Assembly (NCBI GenBank): GCA_964403505.1
Contig: CAYOFP010000001.1
Span: forward strand, 62,001-126,000
Length of the DNA stretch: 64,000 nt
Direction: 5' to 3'
Source: CAKSEI01 sp964403505
Lineage (GTDB): Bacteria > Bacillota > Clostridia > Oscillospirales > CAG-272
Position 1 is the stretch's first letter; each line of letters opens with the position of its first letter. A program made the position numbers and the translations under genes. Shown one piece after another: positions 15,456 through 25,200 of this stretch. The notes under the pieces were generated by a model. It saw only the letters and a list, made by a program, of their open reading frames with translations. It had not been told where the DNA came from and searched no databases.

Positions 15456-15489
15456 GAGTCGCAGGCTGAACCTGCAGAAAGGAAAGTAC

Positions 15490-16449
15490 ATGAAAACATT
15501 AAAAATCGATCTGCAATTATTCTCAGACGGAGGAGAGGGCGCTGCAGCGTCCGCCGCAACAACTGATGATGTGCAGAAAGACGCAGCGCCGACAGGCGCA
15601 CAGGCCGGACAAAAGGACGCACAGGTGCTTTACGGCAAGCAAGCGGACAGCGCACCTGTTGTGCAGAAAACCGAAAAAGATGCAGAAGCTCAGGGAAAAG
15701 AGACCGCAGAGGCGACGCCTGAGTCCGAAAAGGCGCAGGACGAAGAGAGCTTTGAAGAGCTGATCAAGGGAAAGTACAAAAACGATTTTGAAAAACTGTT
15801 ATCCCGCCGCTTTAAGAAAAGTGCGCAAACAGAATCGCAGAACGCCGCTATGCGTACTCTGCTCGAAAACGTCGCGATCAGCTATGGACTCGACCCGGAG
15901 TCAGACAGTCTCCTCGACGATATCAAAAAGGCACAGGATGCGGACGAGGAGCTCTATCAGAAGGCGGCATATGAAAAAGGCATCAGCCCTGAGGAATACC
16001 GCCGTGAGCTCGCAAAAGACAGGAAGATAAAAGAGCTTTCCCGAAAGGTTGAGGAAAACGAACAGCGTGAGAGAAATACTGCATGGGTACAGCATCTCAA
16101 AGCGCAGGTACCGCAGGTGCAAAAGATGTTTCCGAATTTTGATCTCGACACCGAGATGAAAAATCCGGACTTTGCTTACCTGGTTCGTCCGGGCTCGCCG
16201 ACGAGCATTGAGGCGGCGATGTACGCTGTTCATCACAGAGAGATCCTGTCGGGCGCAGTAAAGACCGCGGCACAGCAGGCGGCCGAGCAGACAGCAAACG
16301 CCGTCGCCGCAAACAAAGCACGGCCGAAAGAAGGCGGACTTTCCGCAGTACCGCCGACCGTAGTCAAGGACGATCCGGCAAAATGGAGTAAAGAGGACCT
16401 CGCAGAAATACGCCGCAGGGTCGAACGGGGAGAAAAAATAAGACTGTGA
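15490..16449 (+). CDS. Capsid scaffold protein
   Basis: This 319-residue protein is acidic, Ala/Glu/Lys-rich and helical, with a predicted coiled coil in the centre (DRKIKELSRKVEENEQRER) and a basic C-terminus. That profile and its place directly before the capsid gene identify it as a scaffold that shapes the prohead. Its first residues MKTLKIDLQLFS resemble the N-terminus of ribosomal protein L27 and form a candidate site for the Prp protease encoded upstream. Confidence 0.85.
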   Translation: MKTLKIDLQLFSDGGEGAAASAATTDDVQKDAAPTGAQAGQKDAQVLYGKQADSAPVVQKTEKDAEAQGKETAEATPESEKAQDEESFEELIKGKYKNDFEKLLSRRFKKSAQTESQNAAMRTLLENVAISYGLDPESDSLLDDIKKAQDADEELYQKAAYEKGISPEEYRRELAKDRKIKELSRKVEENEQRERNTAWVQHLKAQVPQVQKMFPNFDLDTEMKNPDFAYLVRPGSPTSIEAAMYAVHHREILSGAVKTAAQQAAEQTANAVAANKARPKEGGLSAVPPTVVKDDPAKWSKEDLAEIRRRVERGEKIRL

Positions 16450-16523
16450 GAATCGCCAACGCCGTGTGCCTCGTGTGAGGTGTAAAGGCACAGTGTTATG
16501 CTCCCGAATGAAAGGAGAAATGA

Positions 16524-17555
16524 ATGAAAACATTAATGGAAAACGAAACATATGCTTTTGTATTGAATTTACAGCTTTTTGCTGAGGGCGATACAGGTGC
16601 AACAGTTTATGACGCTTCAAGTGTGGGACTGACGACGGCAAAGCCAACGTCAATGTCCCACGAAATGAAAACATACTATAACCGTGAGCTGCTCGAGAAC
16701 GCCAATCCGAATCTGATCTACATACAGTTCGGCAAGCGCTGTCCCATTCCGGCAGGCAGCGGTAAGCTCGCAGAGTGGCGAAAATTCGCTCAGTTTGAGA
16801 GGGTGAAGGAGCCTCTGACCGAAGGAGTCGTGCCGAAACCGAGTGCGACGTCCGTATCGATCATCACAGCTGAAACGGCACAGTACGGCGATTGGACACC
16901 GATATCCGATGTGCTCGATCTGACCGCGATCGATAATGTCGTCCTCGAGGTAACCAAGGAGCACGGCGATAACGCCGGACGCTCGCTCGATTCCCTTGTG
17001 CGCGACGTGGTATATGCAAATTCAAACGTCATGTCGGACGGTTCGCAGAAGATCACCCCTGCACTCATTGCACAGGCGGTCGCTGCCCTCAAGCGGCAGA
17101 ATGTGCCGACCATCAACAGCAAATACCACTGTATTATCCATCCGTCGGTCGCATATGACCTGATGCAGGACAGCGCATGGCTCGACGCACATAAGTACGC
17201 AAATCCCGAAAACATCTATGCCGGTGAGATAGGTGAGCTGTACGGAGTCCGGTTCTTTGAGACGACACAGGCGCCGATTCACTCGGAAAAGGTGGGAGAT
17301 GCGACTGTCGCATCCAATGTCTATTACACGCCGATCTTCGGCTTAGACGCCTACGGCGTAGTTGACGTTACGGGCGGCGGGCTCGAAACCATTGTTAAAG
17401 ACAAGAGCGAGGGCGGCACGGCAAATCCGCTCAATCAGTTCAGCACTGTCGGATGGAAAGTTACCGCATTCGGTGCAAAAATGCTGTATCCCGAGCGGTT
17501 AGTCAACCTCAAGGTGACATCGTCACTTGCTGCATCTGACAATGCGAACGTGTAA
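16524..17555 (+). CDS. Major capsid protein, N4-gp56 family type
   Basis: The 343-residue protein follows the scaffold gene. It has the layout of N4-gp56-type HK97-fold capsids (SHEMKTYYNRELLENANPNL near 46-65, FGKRCPIPAGSGKLAEWRKF, a central NSKYHCIIHPSVAYDLM segment and a C-terminal VGWKVTAFGAKMLYPERLV strand). The N-terminus (FVLNLQLFAEGD) carries an L27-like Prp cleavage motif, so mature capsid should begin at about residue 19. AAAGGAG lies six bases before the start. Confidence 0.9.
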   Translation: MKTLMENETYAFVLNLQLFAEGDTGATVYDASSVGLTTAKPTSMSHEMKTYYNRELLENANPNLIYIQFGKRCPIPAGSGKLAEWRKFAQFERVKEPLTEGVVPKPSATSVSIITAETAQYGDWTPISDVLDLTAIDNVVLEVTKEHGDNAGRSLDSLVRDVVYANSNVMSDGSQKITPALIAQAVAALKRQNVPTINSKYHCIIHPSVAYDLMQDSAWLDAHKYANPENIYAGEIGELYGVRFFETTQAPIHSEKVGDATVASNVYYTPIFGLDAYGVVDVTGGGLETIVKDKSEGGTANPLNQFSTVGWKVTAFGAKMLYPERLVNLKVTSSLAASDNANV

Positions 17556-17572
17556 AAGCAAAGGAGTTTATG

Positions 17573-17827
17573 ATGGCAGAAAAAAAGACAAACAAAGAAG
17601 AAAACACCGCACCCGAGGAACAGGAGTACACAGTACGCCTGCCTAAAGTTCGGGGCGAGGACGCAAAATTCGTCGGGATCGACGGGGTCGCATACCTTGT
17701 GAAAAGAGGCGAGAATGTGCGTGTGCCCAAAGCGGTATACGACGAACTGATGCGCGCAGAAGCGGCGGAAATTCGTGCAGACGAGCAGGTGGAAGCGCTC
17801 GCAGTCAAGAAACAGATCGTGGGGTGA
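17573..17827 (+). CDS. Small head protein, unknown
   Basis: The 84-residue charged protein has an acidic disordered N-terminus and a small beta-like core (EYTVRLPKVRGEDAKFVGID, then VRVPKAVYDELM). It follows the capsid gene directly. AAGGAG sits six bases before the second of two adjacent ATGs, so I start it at 17573. It may be a head-decoration or head-completion protein. Confidence 0.65.
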   Translation: MAEKKTNKEENTAPEEQEYTVRLPKVRGEDAKFVGIDGVAYLVKRGENVRVPKAVYDELMRAEAAEIRADEQVEALAVKKQIVG

Positions 17828-17847
17828 GAACCCCATGCGCCGCATCA

Positions 17848-17944
17848 GCGAAGGGTTCCCCGAGGCGAGCGCAGTCGAGCCTTGGGGGGTCCGAGCAGCG
17901 AGGGGTTCCCCACTGCGAGGTACGCAGCAGTGGGGGTTCTGAGC
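17848..17944 (+). repeat. Tandem palindromic elements, types A and B
   Basis: A type A copy (17848-17896) and a type B copy (17898-17944) stand side by side in a noncoding stretch, the same A-then-B order as in the portal gene. Just before them, GGGGTGAGAACCCC (17821-17834) looks like a decayed end. They inflate the gap between two head genes to 164 bp. Confidence 0.8.
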
Positions 17945-17945
17945 A

Positions 17946-17976
17946 GGGGATGTCTTATGGCATCCCCGTTATTTTT
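17946..17976 (+). terminator. Weak terminator-like hairpin
   Basis: GGGGATG and CATCCCC (17946-17952, 17961-17967) form a 7-bp stem followed by GTTATTTTT. It could reduce transcription between the capsid and tail-hub genes. Confidence 0.45.
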
Positions 17977-17991
17977 AGAAGGAGAAAGAAC

Positions 17992-18384
17992 ATGACCGTA
18001 AAGGATATAGTCACATTTGTAGACAGAGTTTACAGCAATGATATTGATATGGACGTAAAAGCCGGGTTTATCGCACATTGTGACGCACAGCTGCGCCGGG
18101 ATCTCTTACCGACGCACGAGCAGGACATGGACTGCAAAGCGGAGGAGCAGCACACCGAAAAGGACACGGGAAAATATGACGGAGACACGGTGCTTTTTGC
18201 GCCCGACCGATATGCCGATCTATACCGATGGTATTTACAGGCGCGCCTGTCTCTGATTCTCTCGCAGGCGGGAATGTATCAGACGTGCGCCGCCCTTTAT
18301 GAGAGTGCCCGGGATGAGTTTGCGAAAGAATACAACCGCACACATATGCCGTGCAGGCGTGTGGAGGCGCTGAAACTGACATGA
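17992..18384 (+). CDS. Head-tail adaptor candidate
   Basis: The 130-residue, mostly helical protein begins MTVKDIVTFVDRVYSNDIDM. Small helical proteins between capsid and tail hub are head-completion adaptors (P22 gp4 position). I start it at 17992, where GAAGGAG lies upstream; the longer in-frame ORF from 17824 would read through the palindromic elements. It overlaps the next gene by four bases. Confidence 0.65.
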   Translation: MTVKDIVTFVDRVYSNDIDMDVKAGFIAHCDAQLRRDLLPTHEQDMDCKAEEQHTEKDTGKYDGDTVLFAPDRYADLYRWYLQARLSLILSQAGMYQTCAALYESARDEFAKEYNRTHMPCRRVEALKLT

Positions 18385-20354
18385 AAAAACTACCGTATAA
18401 TGCGATGGAAACGGGTGCATACCGTACAGCCGTCAATATTTTCGGCGGATATAATCACACCCTGCGCCCGTCTGACGGCGAGTGGTATGACATGTGCAAT
18501 CTGACAAGCCGACATTATCCCGTGCTCAGTGTGCGAGACCCGCGTAAGGAATATGCCGACGCGGGAGAGCCGCATGCGATCATCGGAAAAGACAAGCTCG
18601 TATGGTGTGACGGTGATAAGGTATATTACGGCTCAGATACAAACATCATCCACACCTTAGAAGACGATAAAGAGCCGATCCTCGTCTCTTTGGGGGCGAA
18701 TGTCGTGATATTCCCGGACGGAGTGATGTACAATACCGTAACCGAAGAGAAACGCAAGCTTTCTTGTGCCGTTACAACAGAAGTTCCGTTCGGCGGGATC
18801 CAGCCCGTGCCGTTTACGCTGACACTGTGCGATGCAGACGGAAAGGATCTCGCCGAGCAATATGTTGTGACGACGAAATACCCGTCGAATTGGAAAGATA
18901 ATTGGGAAGACTACTATATCTATGACAATGGATTTGTTCGGAACGGAGACTCGAACAGAGCGTCTGAGAATTGGCAGCCAAATTTTTACTACTACCCTGC
19001 GATCACCATATCAGAGAAACCTCCGGCCTCGGTAGAGGATGGGGTCACATGGATAGACACATCGTCTGATACGCCCGCGATAAAAAAATACTCCGGCACG
19101 ATGGGCGTGTGGGTGAAATTCAGTGCGACGTATTTTAAGCTCTCGCATATCGAATCAAGCGCATATTACGGATATCTGAGCGAATTCCGTGCCGGAGACA
19201 CGGTTACCCTCGATCTGTCCCCGGGCGGAACAAAAAAGAGCCGTTTTTTGAACGGCGACTATGCCGTTACAGAATCGGGATCAACGGAATTGCCGAGCGG
19301 CGAAACAGAGCATTATATTATCTGTGCCGGTGCATGCGGCGTCCCTGATGAGCTATACGGTTCGGTCAAGCGCACTGTGCCGCCGATGGACTTTGTTATC
19401 GAGGGAGATAACCGTCTGTGGGGATGCAGGTACGGGAAAAACCGCAATGGCGAATTCACAAATGAAATATATGCCTGTAAAGTAGGAGACCCGGCCAACT
19501 GGTTTTCCTATCAGGGAGTCAGCACCGACTCATATGCTGTCAGCGTCGGCAGTGACGGTCCCTTTACGGGAGCGATCTTCTATGCCGGGTGCCCGACCTT
19601 CTTTAAGGAAAGATACATTCACCGTGTCGGCGGCAGTGTCCCTGCAAATTATACCATGTATACGACAAAGACCGACGGCGTGCAGGCAGGAAGCGGCGCA
19701 AGTCTGTGCTGTGTAAGAAACACACTGTACTATAAATCGCCGACCGACATCATGGCATACACCGGCTCATATCCCGTGCCGGTATCCGCCGCACTCGGCG
19801 CCGTGAGGTATTATGATGCGGTCGCAGGTGAGATCGGCGGAAAATACTATATCTCTATGCGTGAAGAAAAGCTCGGGGACTCTGCCGGCAGGTGGAGGAT
19901 GTTCGTCTACGATACCGACAAGGGGCTGTGGCATATCGAGGATGAGACACATGCCATCGGCTTTGCCCGGGTAAGCGACAGACTCTTCTGCATGTCAGAA
20001 GATAAAATCTTTTGCGTCGACGGCGGAACGGAGCAGGATGAGAAGCCGATCGAGTGGTATGCGCAGACAGGCGTGCGCACACTGTCCGACGTGAGCGCAA
20101 AATCGGTATCGGCGCTGTGTATTCATGCCGTGCTCGGCGAGGGCTCGAGCATGTCGGTATTCATCGAATACGACTCTAACGGAAAGTGGGAGCCATGCGG
20201 AAATATAACGGGCGAGCGGCGTGAGGCCGCGAAGCTTCCGATCACGCCCCGAAGGTGCGATCACTATGCACTGCGTATTGAGGGAGTCGGCAGATGTCAG
20301 ATCTACTCGATTACCCAAGAGATAGAAGAAGGGAGTGACGTCCGATGGAGATAG
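18381..20354 (+). CDS. Tail hub / nozzle candidate
   Basis: The 657-residue protein is rich in beta-strand patterns, aromatic residues and repeated Gly-Asp turns, with no signal peptide. Its place after the adaptor is where P22-like phages encode the packaged-DNA stabilisation and tail-hub proteins (gp10 type), which are beta-rich rings. The family is not recognised from sequence alone. Its end overlaps the next gene. Confidence 0.6.
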   Translation: MKKLPYNAMETGAYRTAVNIFGGYNHTLRPSDGEWYDMCNLTSRHYPVLSVRDPRKEYADAGEPHAIIGKDKLVWCDGDKVYYGSDTNIIHTLEDDKEPILVSLGANVVIFPDGVMYNTVTEEKRKLSCAVTTEVPFGGIQPVPFTLTLCDADGKDLAEQYVVTTKYPSNWKDNWEDYYIYDNGFVRNGDSNRASENWQPNFYYYPAITISEKPPASVEDGVTWIDTSSDTPAIKKYSGTMGVWVKFSATYFKLSHIESSAYYGYLSEFRAGDTVTLDLSPGGTKKSRFLNGDYAVTESGSTELPSGETEHYIICAGACGVPDELYGSVKRTVPPMDFVIEGDNRLWGCRYGKNRNGEFTNEIYACKVGDPANWFSYQGVSTDSYAVSVGSDGPFTGAIFYAGCPTFFKERYIHRVGGSVPANYTMYTTKTDGVQAGSGASLCCVRNTLYYKSPTDIMAYTGSYPVPVSAALGAVRYYDAVAGEIGGKYYISMREEKLGDSAGRWRMFVYDTDKGLWHIEDETHAIGFARVSDRLFCMSEDKIFCVDGGTEQDEKPIEWYAQTGVRTLSDVSAKSVSALCIHAVLGEGSSMSVFIEYDSNGKWEPCGNITGERREAAKLPITPRRCDHYALRIEGVGRCQIYSITQEIEEGSDVRWR

Positions 20355-20557
20355 AATACCCTCCCATACTTACAGGTACGCCGGAGGAACAGATCCGTCA
20401 GATATGGGAATATCTGTGCCGGCTCACAAACACTCTGCGCACCCAGCCCGGCGTAGAATCGCTTTTAGGGCATGATGCAGGTACGGGAATCGCACTCGGT
20501 GATCAGTTTACCGCCCTGCAAAGAATGATCGAAGGAGGAAATGATGGCAAAAATTAA
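20345..20557 (+). CDS. Small tail-region protein
   Basis: The 70-residue acidic protein (TGTPEEQIRQIWEYLCRLTN) resembles short helical proteins that sit between tail hub and ejection genes. It overlaps both neighbours, so it is translated with them. The function is unknown. Confidence 0.65.
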   Translation: MEIEYPPILTGTPEEQIRQIWEYLCRLTNTLRTQPGVESLLGHDAGTGIALGDQFTALQRMIEGGNDGKN

Positions 20558-21593
20558 ATTGAACGGCGTATCGGACGATACCCTCACTGCGATGGAAAAG
20601 CCGTATGAACCAAGCGACGATGTGAAGGCGCTCGGAATCGAGGCGGCGAATACCTATGACGCACTGAAAAGTGCCGGAGGAGCAAATTATGCGAAGGCAG
20701 ATCAGGCTCTGAACGCCTGGAAAAACTACGGTGATTTCAGTTATAATCCTGACACGGATATACTCTTTCAGAATGCGAAGGCAAACGCAATTGCAAACGG
20801 AAAGGTCGCAATGCAGGACACAATAGGACAGGCGAGCGCTCTTACCGGGGGATATGCCAACTCATATGCGGCAAGCGCCGGCAACCAGGCATATCAGAAC
20901 TATTTAAAGAGCCTTGATGACGATCTCGCTAATTATTATCAGATCGCTCTCGAGCAGTACGAGAGGGGTAAAAACGATCTGCTGACCGAATACTCCCTCG
21001 AAAACGAGAGAGGACAGCAGGAGTGGAACAAGGCTTACAGCTTATACGGTGCAGCAAATGACAGGTACACCGGCGAAAGAAGCTTTGACTACGGAAAATA
21101 TTCTGACGAGGTCTCTCATGCAACGACTCTCGCCGGCATGGAAAATGCCGACTGGTGGAATAAAACGAACTTTGACAATGAAAATGATCATTGGCAAAAG
21201 GATTATGAACTGGAAGTAAAAAAGCTTGATGCAGACATTGCGCATAATAATGCCACGCTCGCATTGAGTCAGGATGAGCTTGATTACCGAAAGAATAATC
21301 CGACGGCGAGTGCAACGACAGGAAAGAACACATCATACGATCTCAGTAAAAGATTTGATACTTGGGCGAAATATATAAACGGCGCAGTAGGCGACGATGC
21401 AAAAACCGAAGCGGCGAAAAAAACAGTAGCAAGTGAGGCTGCAACGCTTTTCTTAAACGGCGATATCGACCCGAGTCAGCTTCTCACCGTTGCTGAACAG
21501 TTTATCGGTATTGATGATCTTTATGATTATGATAAACTAAAAGAGTATTTCGGCAAAGCCACTGCCGATGAGCTTTTGAAACAAAAAGAATAG
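20544..21593 (+). CDS. Ejection / internal virion protein candidate
   Basis: The 349-residue protein has an Ala/Asn/Tyr-rich helical composition and a long central coiled coil with no membrane helix, typical of internal head proteins ejected with DNA. It precedes the giant polyvalent protein, the expected ejection module. GGAGG lies six to seven bases before the second of two adjacent ATG codons (20544). The TAG stop is followed by a terminator. Confidence 0.55.
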   Translation: MAKIKLNGVSDDTLTAMEKPYEPSDDVKALGIEAANTYDALKSAGGANYAKADQALNAWKNYGDFSYNPDTDILFQNAKANAIANGKVAMQDTIGQASALTGGYANSYAASAGNQAYQNYLKSLDDDLANYYQIALEQYERGKNDLLTEYSLENERGQQEWNKAYSLYGAANDRYTGERSFDYGKYSDEVSHATTLAGMENADWWNKTNFDNENDHWQKDYELEVKKLDADIAHNNATLALSQDELDYRKNNPTASATTGKNTSYDLSKRFDTWAKYINGAVGDDAKTEAAKKTVASEAATLFLNGDIDPSQLLTVAEQFIGIDDLYDYDKLKEYFGKATADELLKQKE

Positions 21594-21607
21594 CTCGGAA
21601 GAGCGAA

Positions 21608-21649
21608 ATCCCCGAAGGAAACAAAATCGTCCTTCGGGGATCTTTTTTC
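21608..21649 (+). terminator. Terminator of late unit 2
   Basis: A 12-bp stem (arms 21608-21619 and 21630-21641, ATCCCCGAAGGA) is followed by CTTTTTT. It also faces the end of the antisense toxin gene. Confidence 0.92.
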
Positions 21650-21653
21650 GTAT

Positions 21654-21932
21654 TCACAAAGTCTCGTAATGCGACCACATTGCGACGATTCTCACGAGCT
21701 TTTTCTCTTCGCTGATATCGTAGACCAATCTATGCTGTAAATTGATCCTGCGTGAATAAAACTCGCTGAGCGATCCTCGCAGTTTCTCGTACGGCGGAGG
21801 GGTCTGATACGGATTTTCCGACAGAATTTCAAGCAATGCGTCAACTTTTTTCTTTAAATGCGGATTTGCTTTGATCTTTTCCTTGTCTTTTTTTGCCGAG
21901 GGTAAGATCACAATTCCGTATTTACCACTCAA
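21654..21932 (-). CDS. Toxin, RelE/YoeB (Txe) superfamily
   Basis: The 92-residue mRNA-interferase-type protein has the Txe/YoeB pattern: SAKKDKEKI near the start, PYEKLRGSLSEFYSRRI in the middle and the conserved end HRLVYDI...VRIVAMWSHYE with the catalytic His/Tyr region. There is no ATG; possible starts are TTG 21950, GTG 21941 or TTG 21932. I chose 21932 for its GAGGAG eight bases upstream. It overlaps the antitoxin gene by 11 bp. It lies antisense to the phage late genes. Confidence 0.85.
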   Translation of the reverse strand: MSGKYGIVILPSAKKDKEKIKANPHLKKKVDALLEILSENPYQTPPPYEKLRGSLSEFYSRRINLQHRLVYDISEEKKLVRIVAMWSHYETL

Positions 21933-22161
21933 ACGGCTCACACTCCTCAATCGGTGTATTTTTCGCCTCCGTAAAGCGCTCCGCCATGCCGGGAGTGTTC
22001 AGCAGGTTAAAGGTCTCGAGCATTGCGTTATAATCTTCACGGCTCATTACTACGGCGCTGCCGTCCTTCGTTGTTACATCGATCACTTCGTTAAATTCGA
22101 TCGCACTGCGGATATACTCAAAAACATTCTGGCGAAATTTTGTTATCGTTGTCGTCGTCAT
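21922..22161 (-). CDS. Antitoxin, Phd/YefM family
   Basis: The 79-residue protein has the Phd/YefM N-terminus (TTTITKFRQNVFEYIRSAIE), a central SAVVMSREDYNAMLET strand-helix, and an acidic, Pro/Glu-rich C-terminus that would wrap the toxin. The ATG at 22161 has GGAGAGG upstream. As usual it lies first in the operon and represses its own promoter. Confidence 0.9.
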   Translation of the reverse strand: MTTTTITKFRQNVFEYIRSAIEFNEVIDVTTKDGSAVVMSREDYNAMLETFNLLNTPGMAERFTEAKNTPIEECEPFEW

Positions 22162-22183
22162 TATTATCACCTCTCCATCAGTA

Positions 22184-22219
22184 TATGTACATTATAGCGT
22201 ACATATGCACTTTTGTCAA
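22184..22219 (-). promoter_or_regulatory. Toxin-antitoxin promoter and operator
   Basis: TTGACA (22214-22219), 17 bp and TATAAT (22191-22196) read leftward. The palindrome TATGTAC-N8-GTACATA (22184-22205) overlaps the -10, a likely YefM operator. Confidence 0.85.
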
Positions 22220-22231
22220 TAGTTTTTGCCG

Positions 22232-22266
22232 AGGGTTAGAGATGTCTCGTATGGTTTTGATACAAT
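22232..22266 (+). promoter_or_regulatory. Late promoter 3 (giant ejection protein)
   Basis: AGGGTTAGA (22232-22240) lies 29 bp before TACAAT (22261-22266), with a TGA extension. It drives the 9.7-kb gene that follows. Confidence 0.8.
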
Positions 22267-22292
22267 AACGGCAAAGAGAACGGAGGTTAAAT

Positions 22293-25200
22293 ATGAACGC
22301 AATAGACAAATATTTAGAAAAGAAAAAAGAGATGAGCGAGATCATCGGCGGTGCGATGCAAAGGCATGCAGATGAGGCACTTTCAAGCGGATTTGATAGC
22401 TTGGGAGCTGAATATGATAAACTATATAAGGCGCACCAGGCGGCTGAGAACACATGGACGAGCGCCGAGGACTTTAATGCGCTCGCAAAAAGCCGCACGG
22501 ACTTTGTCGGGCGTGTGGAGGAGTTGAAAAAGTGGCTGCCGCACAGCTCATACGGCAAGGATAAACAAAATGAGCTTTACGCAAATCTTGACAGCATAAA
22601 AAAGGCGGTGGACGATTCACGTACTACTCCGAGAGGGAATGTAAGCCGTGGCAACAACTCACTCGCTTCGCTTGCTGAGAGCAGGCAGGCATATTACAGC
22701 GGATACAAGGATGCGGACGACTATGCGAAATGGTCTGCCGTCGAGGGCGGTTCACTCGAGGACATTCAGAAATTTATCGACGATGCGAAAGCCGAGGGGC
22801 GAGGGGATAAAATCGACACATACAAGATGCAGGGAGACGATTATACAATAACTCGTCCGGGAGAGGGAGAATACCTCCGGCAGGCAGATATCGACCGTGC
22901 GCAGAAAATTTTCGACGGGAAAAAGTACACGCAGTCGGTTGACGGAAAGACCCTCACGGAGATCTACGAAAACGCTTACGCAAATTTCGAGAACGATCAC
23001 GGAGAGTATTCCTATCTTTCCGACGCTGCCGCAGGGCTCGAGCGCAGTGCGCAGGAGTATGAGAGTGCGAACGAGTGGTTAAATGCGAAAAAGGCTGAGC
23101 TGGAACAAAAGCGGAATGCCTTACAGTCGGAGCTTGACAGCATTACCTTGCATGACAATGTCAACGGACATGTATTTACCTACTATTCCGAAGAAAACAA
23201 GCAAAGAGGAAAGAAGCTTGAAAGCGATATCTCGCAGGTCGACCATCAGATCGAGGCGGTCGGCGCTGATATAGAGAATATCAGCGAGTCAAGTCATGTC
23301 ACAGAGTGGAATGCAGAGTATAATGCACTGCCCGAAGATGCCCGGTTTCTTATCGACTATTTAGCAAATTCGCAAGACAACCCATTCGTTGTGTACGATA
23401 TAGAAGATGCGTCACGTGCGTCTGAAATGGTAGGAAAAGAATTTCCGAATATAAATGACATAGCCGAATATCTTACAGACACCGGGGTCGTAAGCGGTGG
23501 CAGCGAAGATGAAATTGCGAGGTCGGTGCAGGATTTAGTTAAACGGCGTAATAAGATAAATCATATGACAAGTTCTAAAGAAGCGGCTGAAAAACACGCT
23601 GAAAGCGCCAAAGAACATCCCGTATTAACATCGCTTGCTTCTATACCGACTTCGCTTGTATCGGGTATTGCGGCAATGCCCGAGGTTATACGGGGAACGA
23701 TTGAAGGCGGCAAAGGGTACGAATACGGCGTTGACAGATATTCACCTGCTTTCGCCCCGACGAGATATACGCAGACGGTTCGTGGAACGGTCGGAGCAGG
23801 CATTGACAGCGAGGCGGGAAAATTCCTTTATCAAACGACAATGTCGGCGCTCGATTCCGCTGCGGCAATGACTGTGGGTATGGGCGTAGGTGCGGCATTC
23901 GGTGCGGCAAGCGGCGCTTCTTCTGCTGTGACGAATAAAATCATATCGGGTACGACAAATTTCATCATGTCGTCTTCTGCCGGAGCGAACGCTATATACG
24001 AAGGACTTGAAAAAGGTTATTCAAGCGAGAAGGCAGTCACGCTCGGTATTATCTCCGGCGTGATAGAGGCGGCGAGCGAAACCTTTTCCATAGAGGCGAT
24101 ATTAAACAGCGCAGGGAATGACGCATTCTGGAAAACGGTCGCAAAGTCTTTCGCCGCAGAAGGCTCAGAGGAAGTAGTCTCAAATTGGGGCAATAAAATC
24201 GTAGATGCGATCGCAAACAAATCACAGGCGGAAATATATCAGTCGATTCTATCATATCAGGACGCAGGAGAGAGCAGCGGCCAGGCGCTCGCACATGCGA
24301 TCTTCGATTCGCTCGGTGAGGACGCCGCTGCATTTCTCGCAGGCGGTTTGTCAGGCGCTGCCATGGGTAGTGCGGCACAGCTCGGCAATATAGCAGGTGA
24401 ACATATAGGAAATGCCATCGACACGCACAGACTTTCACGTTCCGCTTTGGATAACGACGGCGGTGTGCGCCTGGTCGAGGCGGCGCTCGAGCTTCCTGAA
24501 GGAAATACCGCACGCAAAGCCGCAGAGAAATACTCGGACGGCAATAAGAATGTAAGCAAGCATGACGCCGCCGTGATGATGCGTGAGGTCAACCGGAATC
24601 TGAGAAAGCAGATCTCTGCGCAGACGGAAAGTGCGGCAAAACAGGTAATTGCAGACGAGCTCTCCGAACGGTACGGCATTACTGAATCTGATAAGCTTTC
24701 CGATATGATGGAGACGGCGTACCGTGCGCTGACCGGGCAGGAGCTGAGCCCGGACGAGCGTGCGTTATATGAGCAAAGCGAACAGATACGCGAGATCGTA
24801 CAGGATATGCAGGGTGACCCGGACGGGAAGTTCGCCCGTTTTTTCACAGAAACGACAACCGATGCGGCGATCTCTGCGACAGAACAAGCGATGCAGACCC
24901 GGGAAACGATCGCGGGTGTAGAGAGCGGAAGCACAAAAGCGCTCGGCAGTATTGTGCGCCCGTATATCGGCAAAGGAAATCAGAAGGTCGTACGCGGAAC
25001 GAAAATCACGGCGATCAATGCCGACGGTACATTTGAGATGAGTACGGTCGATAACAAGGGTGCGGATGCGGGTACGGTTACCATAAGTACCGCCGACTTA
25101 TCCTCAAAGGTGCGGAGTATTTATGACACAGTCATCGAGAGCACGGACAATGCGAATATCGCAAATGCCATCATACAGGCGGCAGCGACTGACCGCAGGG

